From the NCBI GenBank assembly GCA_022376465.1, contig JACDTU010000006.1, positions 248,001 through 312,000 of the forward strand: a DNA stretch of 64,000 nucleotides. The letters run 5' to 3'. The position numbers and the translations under genes were made by a program. How positions within the stretch are numbered: the stretch's first letter is position 1; each line of letters starts with the position of its first letter. This document shows, one piece after another, positions 9,801-18,542 of the stretch. Below the pieces are notes generated by a model. That model had not been told where the DNA came from. It was given only the letters and a program-made list of their open reading frames with translations, and ran no database searches. The DNA is from Cubamyces lactineus. Its lineage: Eukaryota > Basidiomycota > Agaricomycetes > Polyporales > Polyporaceae.

Positions 9801-10532
9801 GATTTCGTCCAAGGTCTTCTCCTTCTGGTCTTTCTTCGCTGCTATAGCGATCTCCGTAGACTTATTAATCTTTCGGATTTTCTTCTTGCGGTACCATAGC
9901 TCAATGGCCCTCGAAGGATTAAATGTAAGCCTTTCGGAGTCTGGGTCTGCGTCGTCCTCGTCCGGTATAGCACGTACGAACGATACGACCAGGTCTTGAT
10001 TTAGAGGTTTTACTGGGAAGTTCCACAGCATCCCTTCAGGTGGGTCGTGCTCGCATTGGTATTTATGGATCTGCTGCTGCTTCTTGATAATATCCGACTT
10101 GAAAGTAATGCGACCACTTTCCCAGTCGATATTAGGATTGTACTTGCGGATCCATGGCATGCCGAATAGGACATCGTCCCGCCCAATGTCGGCCACATAC
10201 CAATTTGTTGGGAGCTTCTTCCCGTGGAGATTAAATGTCCCCTCCACCCGATGGGTAATGGTTCCCATGCTATTAACGCTATCGTCCGCGTTCCGGAAAG
10301 TCAGAGTCTTTGGTAGTCTGACTGTCGGAAGATTGTACTTGTCCACAATCTTTTTATTGACGATCACAGCATCCGCACCAGTGTCAATGAGTCCCTTGAT
10401 TTCGACGGCTTTGTCCTGAACCTGCATGTAACCGGGTATCAGCAGAGCACTGCGTCTCCGCTCTGTATTGGTTACAATAGTTACATGCAGTTCCTTGGGC
10501 AAGTCAGGCGTCGAGTCTGCTTGCCTGCCTAA
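6879..10532 (-). CDS. pol: pol polyprotein with chromodomain (young chromovirus)
   Basis: The frame is entered by -1 frameshifting at 10532-10538 and has no ATG of its own near its start; residue 1 here is the TTG at 10502. Domains in order: aspartic protease (DTGA at 40-43), reverse transcriptase (about 260-480, YMDD at 429-432), RNase H (about 572-690, Asp578, Glu620, Asp647), integrase zinc-binding region (His797, Cys827, Cys830), integrase catalytic core (Asp862, Asp923, Glu959 with the D-35-E spacing), a GPF module (1091-1093), and a chromodomain (about 1152-1203, aromatic residues in WEVEAIL and AWKGW). All catalytic residues are intact. Chromodomains of this type guide integration toward marked chromatin. 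Confidence 0.95.
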   Translation of the reverse strand, partial: LGRQADSTPDLPKELHVTIVTNTERRRSALLIPGYMQVQDKAVEIKGLIDTGADAVIVNKKIVDKYNLPTVRLPKTLTFRNADDSVNSMGTITHRVEGTFNLHGKKLPTNWYVADIGRDDVLFGMPWIRKYNPNIDWESGRITFKSDIIKKQQQIHKYQCEHDPPEGMLWNFPVKPLNQDLVVSFVRAIPDEDDADPDSERLTFNPSRAIELWYRKKKIRKINKSTEIAIAAKKDQKEKTLDEILPDFVKDYRQVFEKKAASRFPPSRPWDHAIEFKKDFDHHTKGSWRKIYPLTYTERIELDKFIAENLEKGYIRKSKSPLASPFFFVTKKDGSLRPVQDYRALNEGTIKNAYPLPLISDIIDRLKGATIFTKLDVRAGYNNVRIKEGDEWKAAFITPSGLFEPTVMFFGLCNAPATFQNMMNDLFRDMLQEGWMVIYMDDILIFSDNVEDHHERTRRALQRLQDSDLFLKAEKCEFDRQEVEFLGSIIRPGVVAMDPVKLKAIIEWEPPKTVKQVQAFLGFGNFYRRFIRDYSKIVRPLTELTKKDQPFLWTPDCQKAFDTLKKRFTEEPILQIPDPEKPFQIECDASKVATGAVLRQQGEDGLWHPCAYLSKSFTPAERNYQIYDRELLAIVRALEAWRHFLQGSPHPTEILSDHKNLTYFRTAQKLNRRQARWHLFLSEFNIVIKHQPGKSLTQADALSRRSGHDGGENDNKDVVLLGPELFAKAVNVELQERIRDSKLRDSSVVEYITLKGKATKRPEFGKPEDWSDDDGILLYKNRVYVPPDNQLYRDIVKMHHDAPIMGHPGVQKTYDLVKREYMWPGMRKFIVQYVKGCAACQTSKVNTHPIKPGLIPIQHSGDTRPFRTITMDYITDLPESDGFNAVQVVVDHDVSKAAVFSPCTKNITAEGAMDILQRDVYRRFGLPAKVISDRGPQFISKAFKELHNSLGIETALSTAYHPQTDGETERVNQELDLALRLYCANNPENWAKLLPQFEFAHNQRTHSVTGKSPFELLYGFQPEAVGTVRTTPKHPSTEQRLQSLQEARENTIAAHAQAAAAMSRRLPAAQVPLKLGDKVLLDTKNLRLPYVSRKLIPKRVGPFTIVKVLGPVTFKLKLPEKWKIHPVFHAALLTPYHTTKEHGPDYVRPPPIPTPDSTEGEEWEVEAILSHRTRGTRKQYLVAWKGWPASENSWEPEKHLKNAQSILRNYKKRHKLS

Positions 10533-10538
10533 AAACCC
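10498..10538 (-). promoter_or_regulatory. -1 programmed ribosomal frameshift signal (gag to pol)
   Basis: On the minus strand the slippery heptamer G GGT TTT (10538-10532) fits the X XXY YYZ rule in the gag frame and is followed at once by the gag stop TAG (10531-10529). After a 6-base spacer, GGCAAG (10525-10520) can pair with CTTGCC (10503-10498), with an added CAG/CTG pairing inside the loop. The pol frame is exactly -1 relative to gag and open from the heptamer onward. Parts and spacing match classical -1 sites. Efficiency is unknown. Confidence 0.8.
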
Positions 10539-12403
10539 GTCTCGAAATCCGTAGCCCTGAGTGCGTTAATAGAAACATTGTCCTCTTCGCCCTCGTCGTC
10601 CTCTTCGTCTGAGATTTCCTCAGACTCGTCCTCTAAGTCCTCGTCGGTAACCTGTCGTACCTTCCGACTGACAGGTTTGCCGGGCTTCTTAGGTTTAGAA
10701 GGACAGTCTCTGGAAATATGTCCCGGCTTCCTGCACCGGAAACATAGTCCCTTGTCTTGCAGCTCCTGTCTCTCCTTGACAGAGAGCTTGTTAATATCGA
10801 GCGAGTCGTCCTCGATATTAACCGTCTTGACATTCTTCTTAGTCTTCAAGGTTTTGGCCTTGCGTCCTCTGCGATTAGCCAAAATCTTCTCCGTAAGGTG
10901 ATAGCTATGGTCGATCTCCTTAGTCCTAGTCATCCACTCTTCAATGGTCGTCGGCGGAGGGTACGACATGGATATCTTCTTCAGTAAATATTCTGGAAGC
11001 GCATTCCTGTACAGGGCCAGTTGCGCTGCTGGGTCCAGAATTTTTCCCTTAAGAGCTAGATCCATGAACCTCGCATTGAACTCATCGACTGAAGAGTAGT
11101 CCTTGAGCTGTATCGTCGTGAGATTAACCATAGAGTCATCCACCTCGTCTACTGGGGCAAATGCGAGCAGGAAATTCCTCTTGAAGACCGGCCAAGAGTC
11201 AAATCCTCGATAGACTCCCGGTCTAATTTCCTCTTCAGCTCGCTGAATTGTGATGTCCTTCCAGTAGTTTATATTGTCCCCTTCCATGAAGGATAGGGCC
11301 GTTGCCACCTTCGTGTAATCATTAACGAAGTCGTGGGGTCGCGCCGTGAACAACAGGAACAGTTGATTGAGGAAGGACCTGGTTTTGTCTCGGTCTCCGT
11401 TGAAGACCTCAGGGTCCTTGATCTTGCCCTTTCCGTGTCCTTGCGGCGCATTTCCTGGAGCTTCTTGCGGTTCCGGGTCTGGGTCTGGTCCTGGTGGTCC
11501 TCCTCCTGGGGAGTAGGGATCTGAAGGCTCAGGGTCAGGCCGACCTCCGGGCCTACCTGGTCCACCTCCTCCTCCACCTCCAGAAGGATTGATAACTCCT
11601 CCAGAAATTGCCGTTGCCCGAGGGGCTGGTCCACTTGATAAAGACCCGTATCTTTCTCCTTCTGAGCCTTGCCCTTGCGGAGTGAACGCATATCTATGGG
11701 CTCCAGAAATGGACTCTCCTGTCGCTGTTCCCGACATGTACGATGGTACTGATTTTCGTACAAATTCTGGGGTTGCGCTGCGACCAGTATACTCCAATTC
11801 AGATTTAGTCTCCTCGACCTCTGTCTGAATATGCTCTTCTCTCGGTTCAGGTGTTTCTGCCTCGACCCGAGTGTCTTCTGTTTTCGGTGCAGGTACTACG
11901 ACCTTAATCCGAATAGTTTCTTCGATTTTCGGTTCAGGTGCTTCGACCGTCGTCCGAAAAGTCTCGTCCTCCTTGTCCGAGTCCTCTACCTTAGGCGGTT
12001 CGGTCTCCTTTCCTTTCTCCTTGAAGGATGGACCTGATTCCTTAGGTGATTCGGATTCTTGAGGTTTCGGGGTTCCTACTCTTGAAGTCGGAAACGATCC
12101 TGACACAACTCTCGGACTATTAATCCGACCAGTAGCTTTTCCAGCAAGTAGTGGCTTCTTGACTAACGCGGGTTGTCGTCCGTGGGTGTTAGTAATATCC
12201 CGCTCTTGTGAAGAGTGTGTTAGGATTAGAGCCGATGCGTGCTTGACGTTTGGAACCTCCTTAGTGTTGTACCGAAGTGGACACCTTTCGTTGGTGCAAA
12301 AATTCCACTTGTCTACGCTTTCTCGATAGTATACGTCCCGAGCTTTGTCGGAGTTGTAGAGATGATATAACCTTGAACAACTATATGGTTCAGCTGAACT
12401 CAT
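10529..12403 (-). CDS. gag: gag (capsid and nucleocapsid), young chromovirus
   Basis: The frame encodes 624 residues from the ATG at 12403. That ATG is the first one anywhere downstream of the predicted transcript start. The N-terminal half is a low-complexity Pro/Glu/Ser/Gly region. A retrotransposon gag capsid domain follows (about 315-500, with a DRDKTRSFLNQL segment and INYWKD), then a CCHC zinc knuckle CFRCRKPGHISRDC at 554-567, and a short acidic tail. Gag ends at TAG 10531-10529 inside the frameshift signal. It overlaps the end of ORF1 by four bases (ATGA). Confidence 0.93.
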   Translation of the reverse strand: MSSAEPYSCSRLYHLYNSDKARDVYYRESVDKWNFCTNERCPLRYNTKEVPNVKHASALILTHSSQERDITNTHGRQPALVKKPLLAGKATGRINSPRVVSGSFPTSRVGTPKPQESESPKESGPSFKEKGKETEPPKVEDSDKEDETFRTTVEAPEPKIEETIRIKVVVPAPKTEDTRVEAETPEPREEHIQTEVEETKSELEYTGRSATPEFVRKSVPSYMSGTATGESISGAHRYAFTPQGQGSEGERYGSLSSGPAPRATAISGGVINPSGGGGGGGPGRPGGRPDPEPSDPYSPGGGPPGPDPDPEPQEAPGNAPQGHGKGKIKDPEVFNGDRDKTRSFLNQLFLLFTARPHDFVNDYTKVATALSFMEGDNINYWKDITIQRAEEEIRPGVYRGFDSWPVFKRNFLLAFAPVDEVDDSMVNLTTIQLKDYSSVDEFNARFMDLALKGKILDPAAQLALYRNALPEYLLKKISMSYPPPTTIEEWMTRTKEIDHSYHLTEKILANRRGRKAKTLKTKKNVKTVNIEDDSLDINKLSVKERQELQDKGLCFRCRKPGHISRDCPSKPKKPGKPVSRKVRQVTDEDLEDESEEISDEEDDEGEEDNVSINALRATDFETGF

Positions 12404-13275
12404 ACACGTTGTGCTTGTCGTAGGAAAGCCTGATGTAGTTCCCTAGCTCGGAGGCAACTACGAAATTTCCTAAGATTTTCTTCGAGGTCTATATCTGCGT
12501 AGTTCTCCGGATTGAGGACCTTTGCTCGCAGGTAGTCAATCTGGTTCTGAAGATATCCCGCAAAGTTCCGTACCCTCGTTGGAGGCGTAACAGCTTGTCT
12601 TGGAATAAATTCGAGTGTCTGGATGACCTGAGTTATGTATCGATGGGCTCGTTCGAGAGTCGCGTGATATCTCCTCGTGAAGTCTTCCTGTCCTAGTACT
12701 TCCAAGTTATCTGCTATAACTCGAAGTGTATCGATCGCGTGCACCGGAAGCTGTGTTCTCCGATAGAATATCCCTGCCGTTGAGGATGCTTCTTCAACAC
12801 TAGTTTCTGGAGTCGATCGATCCGAACTATCCGTTCCTGGACTCGCTCGGGTTGGAATGGGTACGCCTATTGCTACTCCTGATTCCGCCTGAATGGCCAG
12901 AGAATTCCTATATTCTCTCCACTCTTCTGTTCTCTGAAACGCGGGTTCTTGTTCCGATACTCGAGTGCTCCGACCCGACGATGTCGAACTGGTACTTTCT
13001 ACGTAAGGGATTGTCGAGCTAAAACCTCTTATCAAGGGGAATGGGGATCCTCCTGGCGATCTTGGGAGAGCAACTATATTCTCCGGGATCGCGAGTGGTG
13101 GTAAGCTCGGCAGTGTTTTGTTCCTTCCGCCTAGTACCCTGGGTGATTGTCGCAATGGGGGTTGTGTAGTTCCCTCCGTATTGACTATCGTCTCTCTGTA
13201 CGTTACGAGCAAGAGAGAGTTCTGATGCGTTTCGTAGTCGTTGTCTTCCGACGTAGGCCTCTGCACTTTTAACAA
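12400..13275 (-). CDS. ORF1: leader reading frame without any AUG, young chromovirus
   Basis: A frame of about 290 codons precedes gag. It is open from 13329 (after a TAG inside the LTR) to the TGA at 12402-12400, and contains no methionine codon at all. In-frame near-cognate codons include CTG at 13296-13294 (A at -3) and TTG at 13275-13273. The predicted protein is Ser/Thr/Pro-rich at the N terminus and basic and helical at the C terminus (FYRRTQLPVHAIDTL, then RARELHQAFLRQAQ). The old copy keeps recognisable protein similarity in the same region. It may be translated from a non-AUG codon, be an N-terminal gag extension joined by splicing, or be an untranslated leader. Translation is unproven. 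Confidence 0.5.
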   Translation of the reverse strand: MLKVQRPTSEDNDYETHQNSLLLVTYRETIVNTEGTTQPPLRQSPRVLGGRNKTLPSLPPLAIPENIVALPRSPGGSPFPLIRGFSSTIPYVESTSSTSSGRSTRVSEQEPAFQRTEEWREYRNSLAIQAESGVAIGVPIPTRASPGTDSSDRSTPETSVEEASSTAGIFYRRTQLPVHAIDTLRVIADNLEVLGQEDFTRRYHATLERAHRYITQVIQTLEFIPRQAVTPPTRVRNFAGYLQNQIDYLRAKVLNPENYADIDLEENLRKFRSCLRARELHQAFLRQAQRV

Positions 13276-13287
13276 GTGGAGGGTTAA

Positions 13288-13299
13288 AGCTTTCAGTCT
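13288..13299 (-). other. Self-primer binding site
   Basis: Two bases after the 5' LTR the sense strand reads AGACTGAAAGCT. It is perfectly complementary over 12 bases to AGCTTTCAGTCT at the predicted 5' end of the element's own RNA (complement at 13468-13479), about 30 bases after the TATA box. No match to a tRNA 3' end (a TGG-starting site) is present. This is the arrangement of Tf1/sushi-type self-primed retrotransposons. Confidence 0.8.
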
Positions 13300-13301
13300 A
13301 A

Positions 13302-13843
13302 TGTTACGCTTTCGAGCGTGACTCTTAAACTATCAAGCCTTAAGACGTCAATGAATAGAGAGCTTGTATCTATTCAGCTACTAGCCCTAGCTTGTCGAAG
13401 ATAAGCGCGTAGTAGTATTTGCAGTTGAAAGCGAGTTAACGAGCAACCAAAGTCGTATTTCGCGAAGAGACTGAAAGCTGAGGGTCGCTCTATGGCGTCG
13501 CCTCTTATATACATGTATGCAGGCCTGTAGACGGAATGTTCTAGCGTATACACGGACTTTCTGGTACGTAGTAGTCAGCGCTAGTCGAACCTAGTAACAC
13601 TGTGGCAGTGCTGCTGTGGACTGTGCAGAAGCGCCTGTGCACTGCGCGGAACTAACTGTGCACTGTGCAGAAGTGACTGTGCATAGAAAGTCCTAGAGTG
13701 TCCTAGATAATACGAGACCATTCCTGTCTTATAGAACCGTAGCTAGAATCCTAGAGTCCGCCATATCTGTATCGTACAGAGATCGAAGCAGATACTGTAC
13801 CAGTTCGTAAAGTTCGTAACACGCCTATCGTACATTCGTAACA
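13302..13843 (-). repeat. 5' LTR of the young chromovirus
   Basis: This 542-bp LTR appears identical to 4940-5481, with TG/CA ends in a 7-bp inverted repeat. It carries the promoter for the element's genomic RNA on the minus strand. Apparent identity of both LTRs implies insertion too recent for mutations to accumulate. Confidence 0.97.
13504..13511 (-). promoter_or_regulatory. TATA box of the chromovirus promoter
   Basis: TATATAAG on the minus strand lies about 31 bases before the AGCTTTCAGTCT sequence at 13479-13468, which pairs with the self-primer site. That places the RNA start at about 13479-13481, as self-priming requires. Confidence 0.7.
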
Positions 13844-13848
13844 CAGAG
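13844..13848. other. Target-site duplication CAGAG (right copy)
   Basis: This is a perfect repeat of 4935-4939, flanking the young element. The old integrase frame continues from here. Confidence 0.95.
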
Positions 13849-14322
13849 GCTTCAAAGTCTTCAAGAAGCCAGGGAGAATACAATCGCTGCGCATGCTCAA
13901 GCGGCCGCAGCAATGTCAAAAAGGCTCCCTGCTGCTCAAGTACTGCTAAAGCAAGGAGTCAAGGTTCTTCTCGACACAAAGAACCTCAGGCTCCCATATG
14001 CCTCCAGGAAGTCATAAAACTTTCGGAGACATGGAAGATACATCCCGTCTTCTATGCAGCGCTACTTACCCCGTACTACACAAGAAAGGTGCACGGTCTA
14101 GACTACATCCGATCTCCACCAGTTCCAACCCTAGAGTCGACTGAAGGGAAGGAATGGGAGGTAGAGGCGATCCTAAGTCACCGCAATAGAGATACCCAGA
14201 AGCAGTATCTTGTGGCTTGGAAGGGTTGGCCCGCGTCGGAAAATTCTTGGGAGCCAGAAAAGCATCTCAAGAATGCGCAGACGGTCCTGCGCAACTATAA
14301 GAAGAGGCACAAGTTGCGGTGA
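13844..14322 (+). pseudogene. Old chromovirus pol tail: integrase C-terminus and chromodomain
   Basis: The sequence resumes the integrase frame interrupted at 4939 (QRLQSLQEAREN-like). A stop codon follows at about 14014 and part of the GPY/F region is missing. The chromodomain at about 14150-14320 is still well conserved, with EWEVEAILSHR and AWKGWPASENSWEPEKHL, and ends in a stop. Confidence 0.85.
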
Positions 14323-14377
14323 ACTACTCATCACGCTCCCCTCTCGAATATTTCCTGAACATTTTCACAACTTCACT

Positions 14378-15232
14378 ATGGTTTACACTCAGACTCATCT
14401 CACCGACCGCCGCTTTAACCAAAGTTCGCGGCGCGGTATTCCTCGTCCCCCCAACTTCATTCGTGAAAGACGCACTGTCTTTTACGACCATCTCCCTCGA
14501 CACACTGTCTCGCAGAATGAGGACGGCAGCCTAGCTGATCGCATCGGCTGGGTTATTCTCCACCCCGACCTCCACAGTCACGTCGAGGCTCGACTCTCTC
14601 ATCTCCCTCAGGTCAGAGACCTGATCGACATCTACCGCTCTCTCGCTAGGGCCGCCCCATCCTACGCTGTCCTCTCCAAGTACAACAAGAGGACTTCGGC
14701 ACCCAAGTCGGAGAAGACGTGAGTCGTTCAAGTCACCAATGAGTCCTACCAGGCTGTGATACAGGCGGCGGAAAAGGTCATTTTCATGCTCGCCAACCCA
14801 CAGGTCGCAGGGGCCCTCTCGGACTTAATGCCCCTTCGCAACCAGCACAGCACCCAGAACTGGGGTCACGTCTTTTGGCCGCGTCGCATCAGCGACTACC
14901 AGAAGACTCCTGGGATAGACTTCTCTAATGAGGAAGAGGATGAGGTACGCTCAGAGGACAAGTGGTCCACTCCATCGACTGACCCTTGGAAGGTGTCTAC
15001 TCCGGACCCCGGGGAAGAAGTGGTCCGATGGGGACAACCCATGGTCGAGGAGTCCACTTCCCCAGTTGTCCCCTTTCGCAACGACTCTCCGAGCTCAGAG
15101 GAATCTTTTGATCTCCTCCCAGAGCTTGATGGTCTCGAACTCAGCCCGATCGAGGAACTCTCCGAAGAAGAGTTTCACAAGGAGCTCAAGGTCGCTGCAG
15201 GAGCTCCGTCTCCTCCCCAACCCATCCGATAA
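14378..15232 (+). pseudogene. Old chromovirus 3' ORF remnant
   Basis: The ATG at 14378 opens a frame clearly homologous to the young 3' ORF (MVYTQTHLTDRRF, RRTVFYDHLPRHTVS). A TGA at about 14720 breaks it, and the frame continues to a stop at 15232 after the proline stretch. The C-terminal 140 or so residues and the 3' LTR are deleted. Confidence 0.85.
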
Positions 15233-15645
15233 GACAGGCTTCTGTGATTGTTCGACGGATTCAGCCTTGGGCCTGATAATATGTGGTAGCTCGGATAGCT
15301 CGTGTGTTGCGCGGCGGCAAACCAGGCCGATCAGATTTCAGACGCCGGGGCCCAGGACGTTGTGGCGTTCGCGGTGGCGTGGCGGTTATCCTCCTGCTGA
15401 CACGTTAGTAGCCGATCAGGCTTACCACCACCAATTCGGTCCAGGACTGTATTTTCTCGCCGCGAGGCCTCACGGTTCTGTATACACAGCTCTCGTTTTG
15501 TGCCACCCACCCGGTGCTGTCGTTGTCTATTCAGTTCAGTACGCACACGCACTGATGTGATCATCAGTGAACTCTCAGCATCGGTGCTCGCGCGGGCCGT
15601 GGGTGCTCTACAGATCGAATCTCGGCGACATAGCGAACTGTTGCG

Positions 15646-15656
15646 CAGCTATATAA
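15646..15656 (+). promoter_or_regulatory. Putative TATA element of FunK1 copy A
   Basis: CAGCTATATAA lies about 60 bases before the first ATG. The related strings CAGCTGTATATC (23497-23508) and CAGCTATATAGAC (minus strand 48463-48451) precede copies C and D at comparable places, so the element was probably inherited with the gene duplications. The stretch 15233-15645 upstream holds no gene but resembles 23200-23480. Confidence 0.5.
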
Positions 15657-15715
15657 TCCAAGTGGACGAACGGTACGATGCTCATCTCCCTGCTCCGCAC
15701 TTCCCTTATAACACA

Positions 15716-18542
15716 ATGACCATTGCTTCGAAGGAACAACCCGCGACCGTGAAAGATACACCCCTCTCTCAGAACAACAGCAACCGCGACGCCGCTGCAT
15801 CGTATAAGCCACCAGACGTCAAGGTTCGACGTCGGAAACACGCAGACGACATGGTCGACAAAGCGATAGGAATCCCCCTGAATGACTTCCTGGACCGATT
15901 TTGGCCTATACCTCCCGGTCATGCTCCATTTATCCCCGCCAAGAATCCATTTCGTAAAGTTGCCGATCGGGTACATAAAGGAGCGACGGAGGAAATCATA
16001 GCGAAAACATTCGTGAGTACGGTAGCACTTATATAATGCACTTTAAGTGATAGCGGCTCCTGGCTCAGGTCAAAATCGTCAATGACCGCACGCTCACTCC
16101 TGGCTTAGTGGCCAGAATGTGCGCTCACAAAACCAACGGGGACGGCACCTTATTGAGAGTCGACGGCGCGTTTTATCGCACCAACAATCCCGACGCCCCT
16201 GTCCCTCTGAACGGTGCCCCCCAATTGGAGGATCAGGTTGTCACCATTGAATTCAAAAGAGGAGGGACGTCTAACGATCCTTTCTCTGATGATGGCGACG
16301 CTTGCCCTGAATCGACTTCGCGCAAGGAGGCACGCGGACAGATCGTCACCTACGCCGAGCAGGCCTTCGCAGTACAGCGCCGCATCGCTTGGTTCCTCCT
16401 TCACATCAACGGACGTCAATGTCGTGTCACTCGCTGGGACAGATCCGGCGTCGTCTACACCCACTTGTTCGACTATTGCAAGAATTGGAGGCTGTTCTCT
16501 GAGGTGCTCTGGCGCATGTCTCAGTGCTCAGACGAGCTGCTCGGCCTCGATCCTACTGCTCGACGTATCTACCAATCTGATCCTCTCTACAAGACAATGG
16601 ACGACGCGGCGATGGGGCGTGATACGGATCTCGACCAAGACGTCACGGGTACGTTCATCCAGCTAGACAAAATCCCTGCCAACCGTCCAGTTGTCTACAA
16701 ATACGTTCGAGCCCTGTTCGAAACATCCCTTACTCATAATGCTCCTCGATACTTACTCGACGTACCCGATGGCGACAAGATCCGTCAATACCTCGTCGGG
16801 AGACCGATCTTCATTGCAAAGGGTGCTTTAGGGAGAGGAACGCTTGGATTTGCTGCTTTGGACCGAGAGACGGAAGAGTTTGCTTGGCTGAAGGACTGCT
16901 GGAGAGTTGACTATACAGGTGTTGAACCGGAGGGGGAAATCTTGCGAGAGCTGAACGCTGCTGGGGTCCCGAACATTCCGACCGTCCTGTGCTACGGTGA
17001 CCTCCCTGGGCAGAAGACCGTCTCTCCGGAGGTCTGGAGCTGGGCTCTCAAGCGGGTATCCAACGACGGCAACAGCAAGGTCAACCTAGCCATCCAGACA
17101 CCTGGCCAATTGCGCTTAGGGAGCCAAGCATCGACTGTGGGCAACACTGCATCGCCGAGTCCGCTCGCGCCGACGTTCAACAGAGACTGTCAACTACGTC
17201 TGCACCAGCATGCTCGGATGGTGGTCGAAGAGATTGCCCTGCCGCTGAAGCATTTCAAGAAGGGTAAAGGTCTCCTTGACATCATCTACGATTGTCTTGA
17301 AGGTTAGTGGAGTTTTGTATACCGATGAGGTCGATTATTGCTCATCACAGATTTTAGCCCATTCGGCGGCTGTGGACAAACCGACCTCACGTCTCCATCG
17401 GGATATCAGTGGAAGCAACATCATGATGGTACCCAAGCTCATCCGGAAAGGTAACAGGGGATGGATCATGTTCAGAGGGCTTCTTTGCGATTGGGAGCTA
17501 TCCAAGCGCATTGATTCTCAAATAAGAGTTCCCCGCCAACCTGTGAGATCTGTATGTCGGGCATTCACTCTTGGTCTATCCTAGCTTCATTTTGCCTGCT
17601 CACACCGATGTTGCACCGCAGGGAACGTGGCAGTTCATGTCTGCGACACTCTTGAACCATCACGAAAAAGCAGCTGAGATATGCGACGACTTGGAGGCAT
17701 TCTTTCATGTCCTCTTGTATTACGCGGTTCGCTACCTGAAGTCCAACCTCACCCAGAAGGAAGTGGGGGACTTCATTGATGAGTACTTCGACCAATTCCT
17801 ATACTATAAGCAGTGGCGATGCGGCTACCGCAAGCAGGAGGTGCTCAAGTATGGCCTCCTTCAGACCGGCGAAGCAGCGGACATCGAATTCGGAAGTCCA
17901 CTGGATGACTTGTTTGCGACGCTACTCCCTTGGTTCCAGGGCAACTATTTTGTACAGGAGTACAAGGCTTTCTTGGAGCAAGCTTCTTCTCCGACCTCAC
18001 CCACGCCGGCATCCACCCTTCCTCCCGCTAAACCCGACGAAGGCAGCGAGGGCACGGCACTTTTTGACGAAGAGCAATCCCTGCGTTACGGTACGTCGAA
18101 GAAGCGTCGCCGCGCCGACTCCGCGGGGATCGACAACTCAGCAACCAACATCCCTTCTTCTGGCGTGGCCTCCAAGATGGTTAAAACTCGACCTCGTCGA
18201 GCTCGAGCTCCTACTGCTGAAGAGTCCGAGAACGCCGCGAAGGTCCAGACCCACGAGGCCTTCATGACCATACTCCAAGAGATATGTGGCACTGCCGACG
18301 CAAAGTATTGGCCCGACGATCGCGATCCCTCGGGCGACTGCTACCCAAAGGACAAGGCTCACCGCGGCACTGATTACGTTCGACTCGATAGGGCTTCTGC
18401 ACCGTTTTCCTATATCGGGGTCTTGGTCAAGCAGAAGACACAGAGGCGGTCCAGTAAGCGTGCCAGGACTGACCAGACAGCGTCCTCGTTGGGCGCAGGG
18501 GGGACCGGCGGCGACGACTCAGAGGTGGACAAACAATCCTGA
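15716..18542 (+). CDS. FunK1-type protein kinase, copy A
   Basis: Four exons: 15716-16012, 16069-17302, 17358-17551 and 17622-18542. All phases match and the product is 881 aa. FunK1 kinases are a fungal family expanded in mushrooms, with unknown substrates. Visible hallmarks: VTRWDRSG near residue 220, the LKDCWR block with the presumed ATP-binding Lys374, a Glu shortly after in GEILREL, the catalytic loop HRDISGSN (Asp526, Asn531), and CDWELSK with metal-binding Asp555, where DWE replaces DFG. The C-terminal 150 residues are low-complexity with basic runs ending in a RSSKRARTD-like stretch, possibly nuclear. The ATG at 15716 was chosen because it opens a clean frame; a second Met at 15851 (DDM) is conserved in all five copies and may be the ancestral start. 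It is convergent with the NUP pseudogene. Confidence 0.85.

Larger units (their letters stand above)
4940..13843 (-). mobile_element. Complete Ty3/gypsy chromovirus (young, self-priming type)
   Basis: The element spans 8,904 bp on the minus strand, from 5' LTR 13302-13843 to 3' LTR 4940-5481. Order in the sense direction: LTR, self-primer site, ATG-free leader with ORF1, gag, -1 frameshift site, pol with C-terminal chromodomain, 3' ORF, polypurine tract, LTR. The LTRs appear identical over 542 bp and all coding frames are open, so it inserted very recently and could still be active. It is nested antisense in a decayed relative. Features place it among chromodomain-bearing elements related to the Tf1/sushi group. 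Confidence 0.95.
2479..15232 (+). mobile_element. Old truncated Ty3/gypsy chromovirus, split by the young insertion
   Basis: The parts in order are: 5' LTR (2479-3039), ORF1 and gag remnants (3040-3830), the RT end fused to RNase H end plus integrase (3831-4939), an antisense insertion of the complete young element (4940-13843), integrase tail and chromodomain (13844-14322), and an incomplete 3' ORF (14378-15232). Most of gag, protease and RT are deleted. The last third of the 3' ORF, the polypurine tract and the 3' LTR are missing. Homology stops at about 15225, where the 5' flank of FunK1 copy A begins. Confidence 0.9.

Noticed and set aside
13285..13301. tRNA primer binding site after the 5' LTR
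   Set aside because: No TGG-starting sequence. The site pairs perfectly with the element's own RNA 5' end instead.
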